From contig DDEI01000058.1 in assembly GCA_002336675.1 (NCBI GenBank), forward strand, positions 1 to 33,099: a stretch of DNA of 33,099 bases, read 5' to 3'. Under the pieces are notes generated by a model, which had not been told where the DNA came from, ran no database searches, and saw only the letters and a program-made list of their open reading frames with translations. The position numbers and the translations under genes were made by a program. Numbering within the stretch: position 1 is the first letter of the stretch; each line of letters opens with the position of its first letter. This document shows positions 15,917 to 23,858 of this stretch, one piece after another. Source of the stretch: Flavobacteriales bacterium UBA1958. Lineage in GTDB: Bacteria > Bacteroidota > Bacteroidia > Flavobacteriales_D > Sanyastnellaceae.

Positions 15917-16324
15917 ATGAAACAACTCATATTTATAGGACTAATGCTACTTGGTACATTAACCTATGCCCAATCAAATAAACCAGTTACAGTAAATCTA
16001 ACCGTAGGCGGAACCTGCGAGATGTGCAAAGAAAGAATAGAACGCACTGTAGATGTAAAAGGAGTAAAATACTTCGAATACACACTGGCTACTCATAATT
16101 TAGAAATCACTTATGTTCCTTCCAAAATAACTGAAGAACAACTCCACAAATCACTTAATGCTGTGGGCCACGATACCAATAAGTCTAAGGCTTCTGATGA
16201 TCAGTATGATAAAATTCATGGCTGCTGTAAGTACAGGGTGCACGTTCACGGTGAAGGAGAGCATGATTCAGATGAGGAAGAGCATAACCACGATGAAAAT
16301 GACAGCCATGACCACGAGCATTAA
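15917..16324 (+). CDS. Periplasmic heavy-metal-associated (HMA) protein with His-rich tail
   Basis: A 135-residue protein with a signal peptide (residues 1-18, ending TYAQ). The HMA ferredoxin-like domain (about 23-88) carries the metal-binding GTCEMCKERI (C34, C37). A Cys pair follows in IHGCCKYR (C103, C104), then a tail rich in His, Asp and Glu (HVHGEGEHDSDEEEHNHDEN and on). Likely binds copper or a related soft metal at the HMA site and more metal on the tail, outside the cytoplasm. It sits between the HYC_CC_PP protein and the TonB receptor, whose start overlaps this tail, so the three probably form one metal-handling unit. Confidence 0.88.
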   Translation: MKQLIFIGLMLLGTLTYAQSNKPVTVNLTVGGTCEMCKERIERTVDVKGVKYFEYTLATHNLEITYVPSKITEEQLHKSLNAVGHDTNKSKASDDQYDKIHGCCKYRVHVHGEGEHDSDEEEHNHDENDSHDHEH

Positions 16325-18536
16325 GCTTTTCGGGCTAATGGCTTTTATGACATTAGTATCAGCTATAAACGCACAAACACATACTGGAGAAGTCCATGAC
16401 GAAAAACATGATGCACTCGTGGGTGCATATGTATCTGTCATAGGCCTTAGAATGCCAAGTGTATCTACAGACGAAGATGGTAAATTCACTATCGCACAGA
16501 TAAGTGACCAAGACACTCTTTTAATCTCGTTTATAGGATATAACGATTTAATTATAACAGCTACTGGCGAGTTTATGCACATCGATTTAATTCCTGCCGA
16601 TGGAGTAAATATAGACGAGGCGACAATTGAGGAGGAGCTCTTAGGAACGCAAGTCTCACTTATAGATGCTAGAGATTCAGAGGTAATTACTACTGCTGAG
16701 CTTTGCAAAGCGGCCTGCTGTAATCTAAGTGAGGCATTCGAGACCAATGCTTCTATAGATGCTAGTTTTACGGATGCGGTTACAGGAACTAGGCAGATTC
16801 AAATGCTCGGTCTATCTGGGAAATATGTCCAAATCACACAGGATAATATTCCTGCCGTGAGAGGGTTATCTACCGCTTATGGATTAGGTAGAATTCCGGG
16901 TACATGGATTAATAACATATATATTTCAAAGGGAGCAGGCTCGGTAACCAATGGTTTTGAAAGTTTGACGGGACAGATTAACGTGGCTACATTTAATCCA
17001 GAAACAGCTGAAGGAATGCACTTAAACATGTATGGGAATGCTGGCGGAAGAGTTGAATTAAACGCTTACGCACCATTTAAGGTTAATACGAAATGGAGCT
17101 CTATTCTACTCATTCACTCTGAAAGAAACGATAGAGAGAATGATGTAAATAATGACGGCTTCTATGATATGCCTCAGACCTTAGACTTAGTTGTTAGAAA
17201 TAACTGGTTATGGAGAAGCGGAAAAGGATGGAATGGAGATTACAGCTTAAATTATGTGAATGCAGTTTCCAATGCTGGTCAGATTGAAAATGAAACTACT
17301 CCTAACCCCTGGGAGGTGGACTTAAATGGCGAGCATATTACATTTTCTGCTAAGACCGGTTATGTATGGCCAGAGAAGACTTGGCAGAGTTTCGGGAGTC
17401 AAGTAACTGCTGGATATAACGTGCAGAATACTTCTCTAGGAGACAGAAGTTATGAGGGAAGACATCAGTATGCTAGAGTGAATCTAATTTACGCCTGCCA
17501 GCAAACAGACAACTGGGATTTTACAGCTGGGGTAAGCGGACAGTATGACAAGTACTACGAAGACTTAGATACACTTAGTTTTGATAGAACAGAGACGGTT
17601 CCTGGAGTTTTCTTTGAAAACACTTGGAAACCTTCAGATAAATTTGTCTTGGTATCGGGAGTTAGAGGAGATTATCATAATTTATATGGTGCGCTTTTTA
17701 GTCCGAGGGTTCACGCCAGATATTCATTTACAAAGACTCAAGCTTTTAAAGTAGCCGCAGGAATCGGACATCGTTCTCCAGTTATTATTATGGATAATGT
17801 AGGACTTCTAGCCAGCAATAGAGATTTTTCCTTTCCCGCAGATTATAGCTCTAATGCCTATGGATTAGACATAGAAACTGCTGTTAACTTAGGAGCTAGC
17901 TATACGAACAAATTTAAGATTGGGTATAGACCTGCCATGTTTGCTATGGACTTTTATCACACTCAGTTTACTAACCAGGTAATAGTAGATAGGGAAACTC
18001 CTGGTGAGGTAGCTTTCTATAATCTAGAAGGAGAGTCCTATTCTAACAGTCTACAATTTGAATTTAAATTCGAACCTTTAAAACGATTGGAATCTAAATT
18101 TGCCTACAGATACCTGGATGTAAAGGCTGATTATAAGCAAGGTTTAATCAACCCTCCTCTTATCCCTGAGAATAGAATCTTTAACAATACTGCTTATAAA
18201 ACTAGAAAAGGCAGTAATGGACAGAGATGGTTAATCGATTTAACTACACTTTGGACGAGCAGTCAGAGGCTTCCTCTTTCTGGAAAAGCTGATCTTGATG
18301 AGAATAGAGATACAGAAGATTTCTTTATTTTGAACTCTCAAGTGACTCGCGATTTTTCTAATAATTTCTCCTTCTATTTAGGAGTAGAAAATTTATTAAA
18401 CTTTAGACAAAACAACCCCATCATCAGCAGTGATGATACTTCTAACGAACTCTTTGATGCCAGCTTAATATGGGCGCCAGTGTTTGGAAGAAACATCTAT
18501 GCTGGATTTAGATGGGATATTAGTAAGAAAAAATAA
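16293..18536 (+). CDS. TonB-dependent outer membrane receptor, metal type
   Basis: Outer membrane transporter of about 747 residues. Signal peptide 1-27 (ending AINAQ); carboxypeptidase-regulatory-like beta domain about 30-100 (ALVGAYVSVIGLRMPSVSTD, then LLISFIGYND); plug from about 130 with AELCKAACCNLSEAFETN (C138, C142, C143), TGTRQIQMLGLSG and the SVTNGFESLTGQINV end; then a beta-barrel closing with a C-terminal strand. The plug Cys motif is a mark of receptors found beside HMA and HYC_CC_PP proteins, so a metal or metal-complex substrate is inferred. Three in-frame ATGs (16293, 16299, 16308) are possible; all overlap the HMA gene by 17-32 bases. A strong terminator follows. Confidence 0.9.
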   Translation: MKMTAMTTSIKLFGLMAFMTLVSAINAQTHTGEVHDEKHDALVGAYVSVIGLRMPSVSTDEDGKFTIAQISDQDTLLISFIGYNDLIITATGEFMHIDLIPADGVNIDEATIEEELLGTQVSLIDARDSEVITTAELCKAACCNLSEAFETNASIDASFTDAVTGTRQIQMLGLSGKYVQITQDNIPAVRGLSTAYGLGRIPGTWINNIYISKGAGSVTNGFESLTGQINVATFNPETAEGMHLNMYGNAGGRVELNAYAPFKVNTKWSSILLIHSERNDRENDVNNDGFYDMPQTLDLVVRNNWLWRSGKGWNGDYSLNYVNAVSNAGQIENETTPNPWEVDLNGEHITFSAKTGYVWPEKTWQSFGSQVTAGYNVQNTSLGDRSYEGRHQYARVNLIYACQQTDNWDFTAGVSGQYDKYYEDLDTLSFDRTETVPGVFFENTWKPSDKFVLVSGVRGDYHNLYGALFSPRVHARYSFTKTQAFKVAAGIGHRSPVIIMDNVGLLASNRDFSFPADYSSNAYGLDIETAVNLGASYTNKFKIGYRPAMFAMDFYHTQFTNQVIVDRETPGEVAFYNLEGESYSNSLQFEFKFEPLKRLESKFAYRYLDVKADYKQGLINPPLIPENRIFNNTAYKTRKGSNGQRWLIDLTTLWTSSQRLPLSGKADLDENRDTEDFFILNSQVTRDFSNNFSFYLGVENLLNFRQNNPIISSDDTSNELFDASLIWAPVFGRNIYAGFRWDISKKK

Positions 18537-18560
18537 ATAGCGGTTACTAATTTATTTAAA

Positions 18561-18601
18561 GGCCAATCTTCAAGTATTAACTTGGAGGTTGGCTTTTTTT
18601 A
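18561..18601 (+). terminator. Intrinsic terminator after the TonB receptor
   Basis: A 15-base-pair stem (GGCCAATCTTCAAGT paired with ACTTGGAGGTTGGCT, including three G-U pairs) with loop ATTA, followed by seven T. It closes the metal cassette. Confidence 0.85.
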
Positions 18602-18728
18602 TTCTGTTAAGATAGAGTCTCTCCTTTTAAAAACAGAACCTTACTAGGGCAAACGAATTTGTGCTCTATGCAGAAGCGCTTTTTAACTTATGAAAGAAGC
18701 CAAAGTTTATTTTCTCTTGAATTTCAAC

Positions 18729-20090
18729 TTAACTAAAAAGACTGAATAAACTCTCTTTCTTCACTTTGGTTTGTTCTCCAGAATCCAAGTTTTTAAGCGT
18801 TAACTCTCCGCTTTTCATCTCTTGAGAACCTATGAGTAAAACATAAGGTATATTCTTAGCATTAGCATAAGACATCTGCTTCTTCATTTTAGTAGATTCA
18901 GGGTAAACCTCTGTCTTAATGCCTTGGTTACGCAGTTCGGCTGCTAACTTCACACAGTAATTTTCTTCCTCTGCTCCGAAGTTGACAAACATGAGCTGAG
19001 TAGTTACCGCAGTATCTAATGGGAATAATTCTCTCTCATTCATAATATCCATGATACGCTCTGCACCGAATGAAATTCCTACTCCACTCACTCCTTGCCA
19101 TCCAAAGACTCCAGTTAAGTCATCATAACGACCACCACCGCATACACTTCCCATCCCACTTTCTTTTACGATCACCTCGAAAATAGCTCCTGTGTAATAG
19201 TTCAACCCTCGCGCAAGGGTTAAATCCAATTCTAGTGCTGCAGCCTGCAGTCCAGTAATATTTACTTTTCCTATAATTTCTCTTATCTCTTCTACCCCTT
19301 TCTTAGCTTCAGAGGAATCTAGATTCTCACTTATCCAGTTTAGTTTATCTTCGATACTTCCAGTAACCGAAAGGAACCTTTTCACCTTATCTATTTCAAG
19401 CTCCGTGAATCCTCTAATGGTTAATTCTTTTTCTACACCCTCTACTCCGACCTTATCGAACTTGTCTATAGAGACAGTAAGATTAGTCAAGTCATCTTCT
19501 TTACCTATCCACTGTGCTAATCCTGAAAGGATCTTTCTGTTGTTCAGTTTGATAACCACACCTTCTAACTTCAGGGAAGTCAGCACCTCATCAAATATGC
19601 GCACTAAATCAGCTTCATTCAGCAAGCTAGCAGAACCTACGACATCTGCATCACACTGATAAAACTCTTGATAGCGTCCCTTTCCAGGTCTGTCTCCACG
19701 CCACACAGGTTGGATTTGGTAACGCTTAAAAGGCATGGCTATATCGCTTCTATTCATAACCACGAATCGAGCAAAAGGCACAGTTAAATCATACCTAAGT
19801 GCTTTTTTACTTAAAGAAAAACTGGCCTTTTTGCTATCCCCTAAAGCTATGGCCTCTTTATCAGATTTAGCCAAAAAGTCTCCGTTATTTAGAAGTTTAA
19901 ATATCAGTTGGTCTCCTTCCTCACCATATTTTCCAGTAAGTGTTTGGAGTGATTCCATAGCAGGAGTCTCTAGTGGCATAAAACCATACTTCTCAAAAAC
20001 AGTTTTTATTGTTCCAAAAATATAATTTCTTTTGGCCATATCAGCCGGCCCGAAATCTCTGGTTCCTTTAGGTAAAGAAGGTTTGCTCAT
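18729..20090 (-). CDS. hisS: Histidyl-tRNA synthetase
   Basis: Class II aminoacyl-tRNA synthetase charging tRNA-His. The 453-residue protein starts MSKPSLPKGTRDFGP (family N-terminus), has motif 1 around KYGFMPLETPAMESLQTL, motif 2 QPVWRGDRPGKGRYQEFYQC, histidine-specific LARGLNYYTGAIFEV, motif 3 GVGISFGAERI, and a C-terminal anticodon-binding domain (VYPESTKMKKQMSYANAKNI). The start at 20090 is preceded at 20 bases by a perfect -7 element; longer readings to 20126 would run into the promoter. Divergent from nhaC. Confidence 0.97.
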   Translation of the reverse strand: MSKPSLPKGTRDFGPADMAKRNYIFGTIKTVFEKYGFMPLETPAMESLQTLTGKYGEEGDQLIFKLLNNGDFLAKSDKEAIALGDSKKASFSLSKKALRYDLTVPFARFVVMNRSDIAMPFKRYQIQPVWRGDRPGKGRYQEFYQCDADVVGSASLLNEADLVRIFDEVLTSLKLEGVVIKLNNRKILSGLAQWIGKEDDLTNLTVSIDKFDKVGVEGVEKELTIRGFTELEIDKVKRFLSVTGSIEDKLNWISENLDSSEAKKGVEEIREIIGKVNITGLQAAALELDLTLARGLNYYTGAIFEVIVKESGMGSVCGGGRYDDLTGVFGWQGVSGVGISFGAERIMDIMNERELFPLDTAVTTQLMFVNFGAEEENYCVKLAAELRNQGIKTEVYPESTKMKKQMSYANAKNIPYVLLIGSQEMKSGELTLKNLDSGEQTKVKKESLFSLFS

Positions 20091-20109
20091 AGTATTAATT
20101 GTTGCGTTA

Positions 20110-20117
20110 CAAAAGTA
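20110..20117 (-). promoter_or_regulatory. hisS promoter -7 element (TACTTTTG)
   Basis: Minus strand TACTTTTG, exact consensus, followed by TAACGCAAC at the expected transcription start, a variant of the GCGTTGCAAC seen at other promoters here. Confidence 0.6.
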
Positions 20118-20451
20118 ACAAACCACAGCACTAACAGCAGCGGTTTTTTAACCCTATTCCATACTGCATCAAACAGCTTAAGAAACTTGATTACAGGAAT
20201 CTTTTCTAATTTTAAAATCTGCCCGTGAATTAGAGTTTCTTTCCTTTCGGCTCTTTAATTTAACAACTAAATAAAGAATAGATAAGACAGCCATTAAAAA
20301 TATCATTCATCTAAATTAATTCATCAAGGAAAACCAGGAAACTTAGAGCTAGGTTATTATTCGTTTTCTACTTAAGCGACTGGGTTGGATTAAACTTTAA
20401 AAGATTTAAACTTTGATGAGTATATTGCTCAGCAATAAAAAAATCCTAATT
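20118..20451. other. Intergenic region between hisS and nhaC
   Basis: AT-rich, no ORF with protein-like content. Contains a GGGTTAAA (minus strand) near 20148 upstream of hisS and, at its right end, TTG (near 20384) with TTAAACTTTG about 18 bases later (ending 20415), a plausible but imperfect nhaC promoter. I see no recognisable riboswitch or terminator. Confidence 0.4.
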
Positions 20452-21939
20452 ATGGACACCAATCTTAAAATGCCCACCTTAGGCGCTTCGTTTATTCCGA
20501 TTATCGTGTTAATGGCTCTTTTAGCCTTGAATGTCACTTATTTCGGAGCTGATTCTAGTTATGGCCCAAATCAAATAGCTTTATTAGCTGCAGCTGGAGT
20601 AGCTGGTGTAATCGGTCTTAGATTCGGGAGGAATTACGAGCATTTTTATACTGGTATTATCGATGGAATACAGAGCGCTATGGGAGCAGTAATCATTCTT
20701 CTTTTGATAGGTTCTCTAGCAGGAACTTGGCTAATTAGCGGTATAGTTCCAGCTATGATTTATTACGGATTAGAAATTCTAAACCCTAGTATTTTCTTGG
20801 CAGCTTCCTGTGTGATTTGTGCTATAGTTTCATTAGCCACAGGTAGTTCATGGAGTACTATAGCCACTGTGGGAATAGCACTTATAGCAATTGGACAAAT
20901 CTTAGGAATAGACACAGGCTGGAGTGCCGGAGCCATTATCTCAGGGGCTTACTTCGGTGATAAAATGTCACCTCTTTCAGACACCACTAACTTAGCTCCT
21001 GCTATTGCCGGTACTGATTTATTTACGCATATCAAACACATGCTTTGGACCACTGTTCCGAGTATATCTATAGCTCTAATCGTATTTCTAATAGTTGGGT
21101 TCGTTCAGGGAGGAGAGGGCGATGCAGATAAAGTATTAGCGCTGCAAGGTATCATCTCTGAAAAGTTCAATATTAATGGCTGGCTATTTTTAGTTCCGAT
21201 AGGTGTTATAGCGCTCATCATTAAAAAAGTTCCTACAATTCCTGCATTATTTACAGGGGCCCTATTAGGTGGGATATTTGCTATTATTTTTCAGCCGGAT
21301 GTTATTGTCTCTATTGCAGGAGAAACAGCCAATTATGCTTCTGCTAGTTATAAAGCTATTCTTCATGCTATGGCATTAGACACAACAGATTTTTTCGCAG
21401 CAGAAAATGACCGGATAAATGACCTCTTCGAAGTAGAAGAAGCTAATCGCTCTAACTTATTAAAGGCAGGTGGAATGTTAGGAATGTTAAATACCGTTTG
21501 GTTAATAATCTGCGCTCTTACGTTTGGCGGAGCTATGCAGGCTGGTGGATTTCTAAAGAGAATAACAAGAGCTATTCTCTCGGCAGTTAATTCCACAGGG
21601 TCATTAATAGCGAGCACAGCTGGAGCAAGTGTCTTTTTTAATCTAACAGCCTCTGACCAGTACATCGCCATAGTAGTTCCTGGAAAAATGTTCAAGGATG
21701 CCTATAAAGAGAGAGGATTAGCACCAGAAAACCTGAGTAGAGTCCTGGAAGATTCTGGGACGGTTACCTCAGTACTCATCCCATGGAACACCTGTGGTGT
21801 AGCCCAATCAGGTGTGCTGGGTGTCGCCACAGGAACATACTGGATTTACTGCATCTTTAATTTAATAAGTCCTTTAATGACCATCGCTTATGGCATATTT
21901 GATGTAAAAATCAAGAAGCTGAAAGAAGCTAAGTCTTAA
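20452..21939 (+). CDS. nhaC: Na+/H+ antiporter NhaC family
   Basis: Inner membrane secondary transporter exchanging Na+ (or, in some members, organic acids) for H+. About 495 residues and 11-12 membrane helices. It has the family signature LATGSSWSTIATVGIALIAIG, followed by SGAYFGDKMSPLSDTTNLAP, and in the second half DSGTVTSVLIPWNTCGVAQS, the repeat-related motif. I chose ATG 20452 (MDTNLKMPTLGAS) because the codons from 20416 read like leader and that earlier ATG overlaps the likely promoter; 20416 remains possible. A small unknown gene converges at its end with one base between the stop codons. Confidence 0.93.
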   Translation: MDTNLKMPTLGASFIPIIVLMALLALNVTYFGADSSYGPNQIALLAAAGVAGVIGLRFGRNYEHFYTGIIDGIQSAMGAVIILLLIGSLAGTWLISGIVPAMIYYGLEILNPSIFLAASCVICAIVSLATGSSWSTIATVGIALIAIGQILGIDTGWSAGAIISGAYFGDKMSPLSDTTNLAPAIAGTDLFTHIKHMLWTTVPSISIALIVFLIVGFVQGGEGDADKVLALQGIISEKFNINGWLFLVPIGVIALIIKKVPTIPALFTGALLGGIFAIIFQPDVIVSIAGETANYASASYKAILHAMALDTTDFFAAENDRINDLFEVEEANRSNLLKAGGMLGMLNTVWLIICALTFGGAMQAGGFLKRITRAILSAVNSTGSLIASTAGASVFFNLTASDQYIAIVVPGKMFKDAYKERGLAPENLSRVLEDSGTVTSVLIPWNTCGVAQSGVLGVATGTYWIYCIFNLISPLMTIAYGIFDVKIKKLKEAKS

Positions 21940-21940
21940 A

Positions 21941-22177
21941 CTATTTTACGTCTACGACTCTATAAAAAGCAATACAAGTTCCATTTTTAAGCACTGCATT
22001 TTCTCTTGTAGAATTCCAAACCGTGCTTTCTACTTCTTTTAATACTGCAGTATCATAAAACACAATCTTGATTTTGACTCTACAGGCGTTGACTATTTTC
22101 AGCGCTTTACGAATAGCTCTAATCATATAGTTGAGTTTTTCTTTTGACTCATCTAATGGTTGACTAGGAAATTTCAA
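21941..22177 (-). CDS. Small unknown protein, start codon uncertain
   Basis: A 78-residue reading from TTG 22177, opening LKFPSQPLDESKEKLNYM. The sequence looks coding: alternating charged and hydrophobic residues, VFYDTAVLKEVESTVWNSTREN, and a closing VLKNGTCIAFYRVVDVK suggestive of a small beta-barrel (SH3- or Rof-like) end. The frame stays open upstream, where it reads VVIDNNEIHT before the TTG; the natural start could be an ATA-like codon near 22210 preceded by an imperfect -7 element (TTGATTTG). No family recognised. It sits against the nhaC stop and upstream of nothing on its strand within the window. Confidence 0.5.
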   Translation of the reverse strand: MKFPSQPLDESKEKLNYMIRAIRKALKIVNACRVKIKIVFYDTAVLKEVESTVWNSTRENAVLKNGTCIAFYRVVDVK

Positions 22178-22265
22178 TGTGTGAATTTCATTATTATCAA
22201 TGACTACTATGGTTTCTAGTACAAATCAAGTGGATTAAAATATCAAGCGATATTTATCTTAGAAG

Positions 22266-22297
22266 ATGCCCTTTAACAGTTTAGCTGTGAAGGGCAT
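22266..22297 (-). terminator. Hairpin after the M16 peptidase
   Basis: AATGCCCTT...AAAGGGCAT stem with an inner ACAG/CTGT stem, starting about six bases after the peptidase stop (minus strand). The tail is CTTCT rather than a pure U-run, so strength is uncertain. Confidence 0.6.
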
Positions 22298-22302
22298 TCT
22301 CA

Positions 22303-23526
22303 TTACAAGTAAGTAATAGAGCTAAACTTAGAAGTATCTAGAACTTCATTAGCTACACCCAATACATCTTCAGCCGTAACCTTATTAATTCTAGCGAACA
22401 CCTCAGCCAGTGTATCTACTCTATCATAGAACAGGTAGCTAGTGCCTAATCCCATCATGGTGCCTACCCCACTCTCCTGGGCCAAGGCTATTTGACCTAA
22501 CACCTGATTCTTGGCAGTTTGCAACTGATTAACTCCTAGCTTATTATCTCTTAGCTTCTTAAGCTGCTTATCCACAAGCTTTTTGCTCTTTTCAAACATC
22601 TTTTTATCAGTGCCTAAATAAATTTCGAAGACTCCTGTATCGCTATAAGGCTGATAACTGCTCTCTATATTATAAGCTATACCATGCTTCTCACGCACTT
22701 CAAGATTCAGTAAGCTATTCATAGCTGGACCACCCAGATAGTTATTCATCAAATGAAGAGGTGTTCTTCTTTCATCTGCGCTGGAATAACCTATTCCTCC
22801 TGCTATATAATGAACCTGATGTGTGTCCATTTCTATTTCAATATCTGAAGGCTTATATATCCTGAACTCTTCTCTCTTCTCTTTTTTAGTGCTTGAACGT
22901 TTTACTGATTCAAAATACTTCTCTACCAGCTTTTTAACCTTAGCCAAGGTATAATCGCCTAACACACTTAGAACCATAGTCTCTGACGAATAATTCTTTT
23001 CTATGAAATCTAAGATATGATCTCTACTTAATTTGGCGACTGATTCTTCTGAGCCTAGCACAGGATTTCCTAACGGATGATTTCCAAAGATTAACTCCTC
23101 AAAATCGTCGAAAATCTGTTCTCCAGGACTGTCTTTATAACTACTGATTTCATCGATAATTACATCTTTTTCCTTCTCTATCTCTTTTTGAGGAAAAGTA
23201 GAGTTTAACACAATGTCTGAAATAAGCTCTAGAGAACGACCTAAGTATTCATTCAGAAAACTGCCATAAATCCAAGTGTCTTCTTTCCCTGTATAAGCGT
23301 TTATTTCGCCTCCTACATTATCCAATCTGCTCAGGATATGATAGGTTTTTCTCTTCTTAGTTCCCTTAAAAATACAATGCTCTATATAGTGAGCCAACCC
23401 TTCCTGGCCAACCTCCTCATCTCTAGAACCGGCATTTACAACTATACCGCAGTGACTCACTGGTCGGTTAGTTCTTTTAAATATTACTCTTAAGCCGTTT
23501 GATAAAGAAAATGTATGAAACTCCAT
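22303..23526 (-). CDS. M16 family zinc peptidase
   Basis: A 407-residue metallopeptidase like bacterial processing-peptidase homologues (PqqL/YmxG type). The inverted zinc motif HYIEH lies at residues 46-50 with the third ligand E126 in VIIDEISSY, exactly the HxxEH-x75-E spacing, so it is the catalytic subunit. The second half has the partner-domain motif NSLLNLEVREKHGIAYNIES. No signal peptide is present, suggesting cytoplasmic action. The usual adjacent inactive M16 partner is absent; single-subunit homodimers are known in the family. Confidence 0.93.
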   Translation of the reverse strand: MEFHTFSLSNGLRVIFKRTNRPVSHCGIVVNAGSRDEEVGQEGLAHYIEHCIFKGTKKRKTYHILSRLDNVGGEINAYTGKEDTWIYGSFLNEYLGRSLELISDIVLNSTFPQKEIEKEKDVIIDEISSYKDSPGEQIFDDFEELIFGNHPLGNPVLGSEESVAKLSRDHILDFIEKNYSSETMVLSVLGDYTLAKVKKLVEKYFESVKRSSTKKEKREEFRIYKPSDIEIEMDTHQVHYIAGGIGYSSADERRTPLHLMNNYLGGPAMNSLLNLEVREKHGIAYNIESSYQPYSDTGVFEIYLGTDKKMFEKSKKLVDKQLKKLRDNKLGVNQLQTAKNQVLGQIALAQESGVGTMMGLGTSYLFYDRVDTLAEVFARINKVTAEDVLGVANEVLDTSKFSSITYL

Positions 23527-23858
23527 TCATGTTAATTAGGCTGACAAAGATAGTTTATAGATCATTCATTTAACCCCGATTTAACAAGCCACTAATGTAA
23601 ATGCACTATGCTCCTTTCTAATATAATATTATTGACGTATTGTGGATAGGAAGGACTCTATTCTGCTTTTTGTATCACACAAAAATAAACGTCAGGAGTT
23701 TAGCTTCTTTCGCTAATAGTAATCTTCAAAGAAGCTTAATTCCAAATGCTAGGGATAAAAGGAAAGTCTTAGCTGTATGGAAATATCTCATGAGTCGATA
23801 TATAATACCAATAAATGTAAGACCGAAAATTATTGAATCAGACACTCAGCTATCCCCC
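23527..23858. other. Intergenic region upstream of the M16 peptidase
   Basis: 332 bases. The left end holds the peptidase promoter (minus strand). The rest is AT-rich and I see no convincing gene, hairpin terminator for atoE or RNA. An open plus-strand reading from 23640 runs into atoE antisense and lacks protein-like composition. Confidence 0.4.
23545..23552 (-). promoter_or_regulatory. M16 peptidase promoter -7 element (TATCTTTG)
   Basis: Minus strand TATCTTTG, exact consensus, 18 bases before the ATG. The -33 position is occupied by GGGGTTAAA instead of TTTG. Confidence 0.6.

Noticed and set aside
20118..20451. Riboswitch or structured leader for nhaC
   Set aside because: No recognisable conserved riboswitch core and no terminator hairpin seen in the 334 bases.
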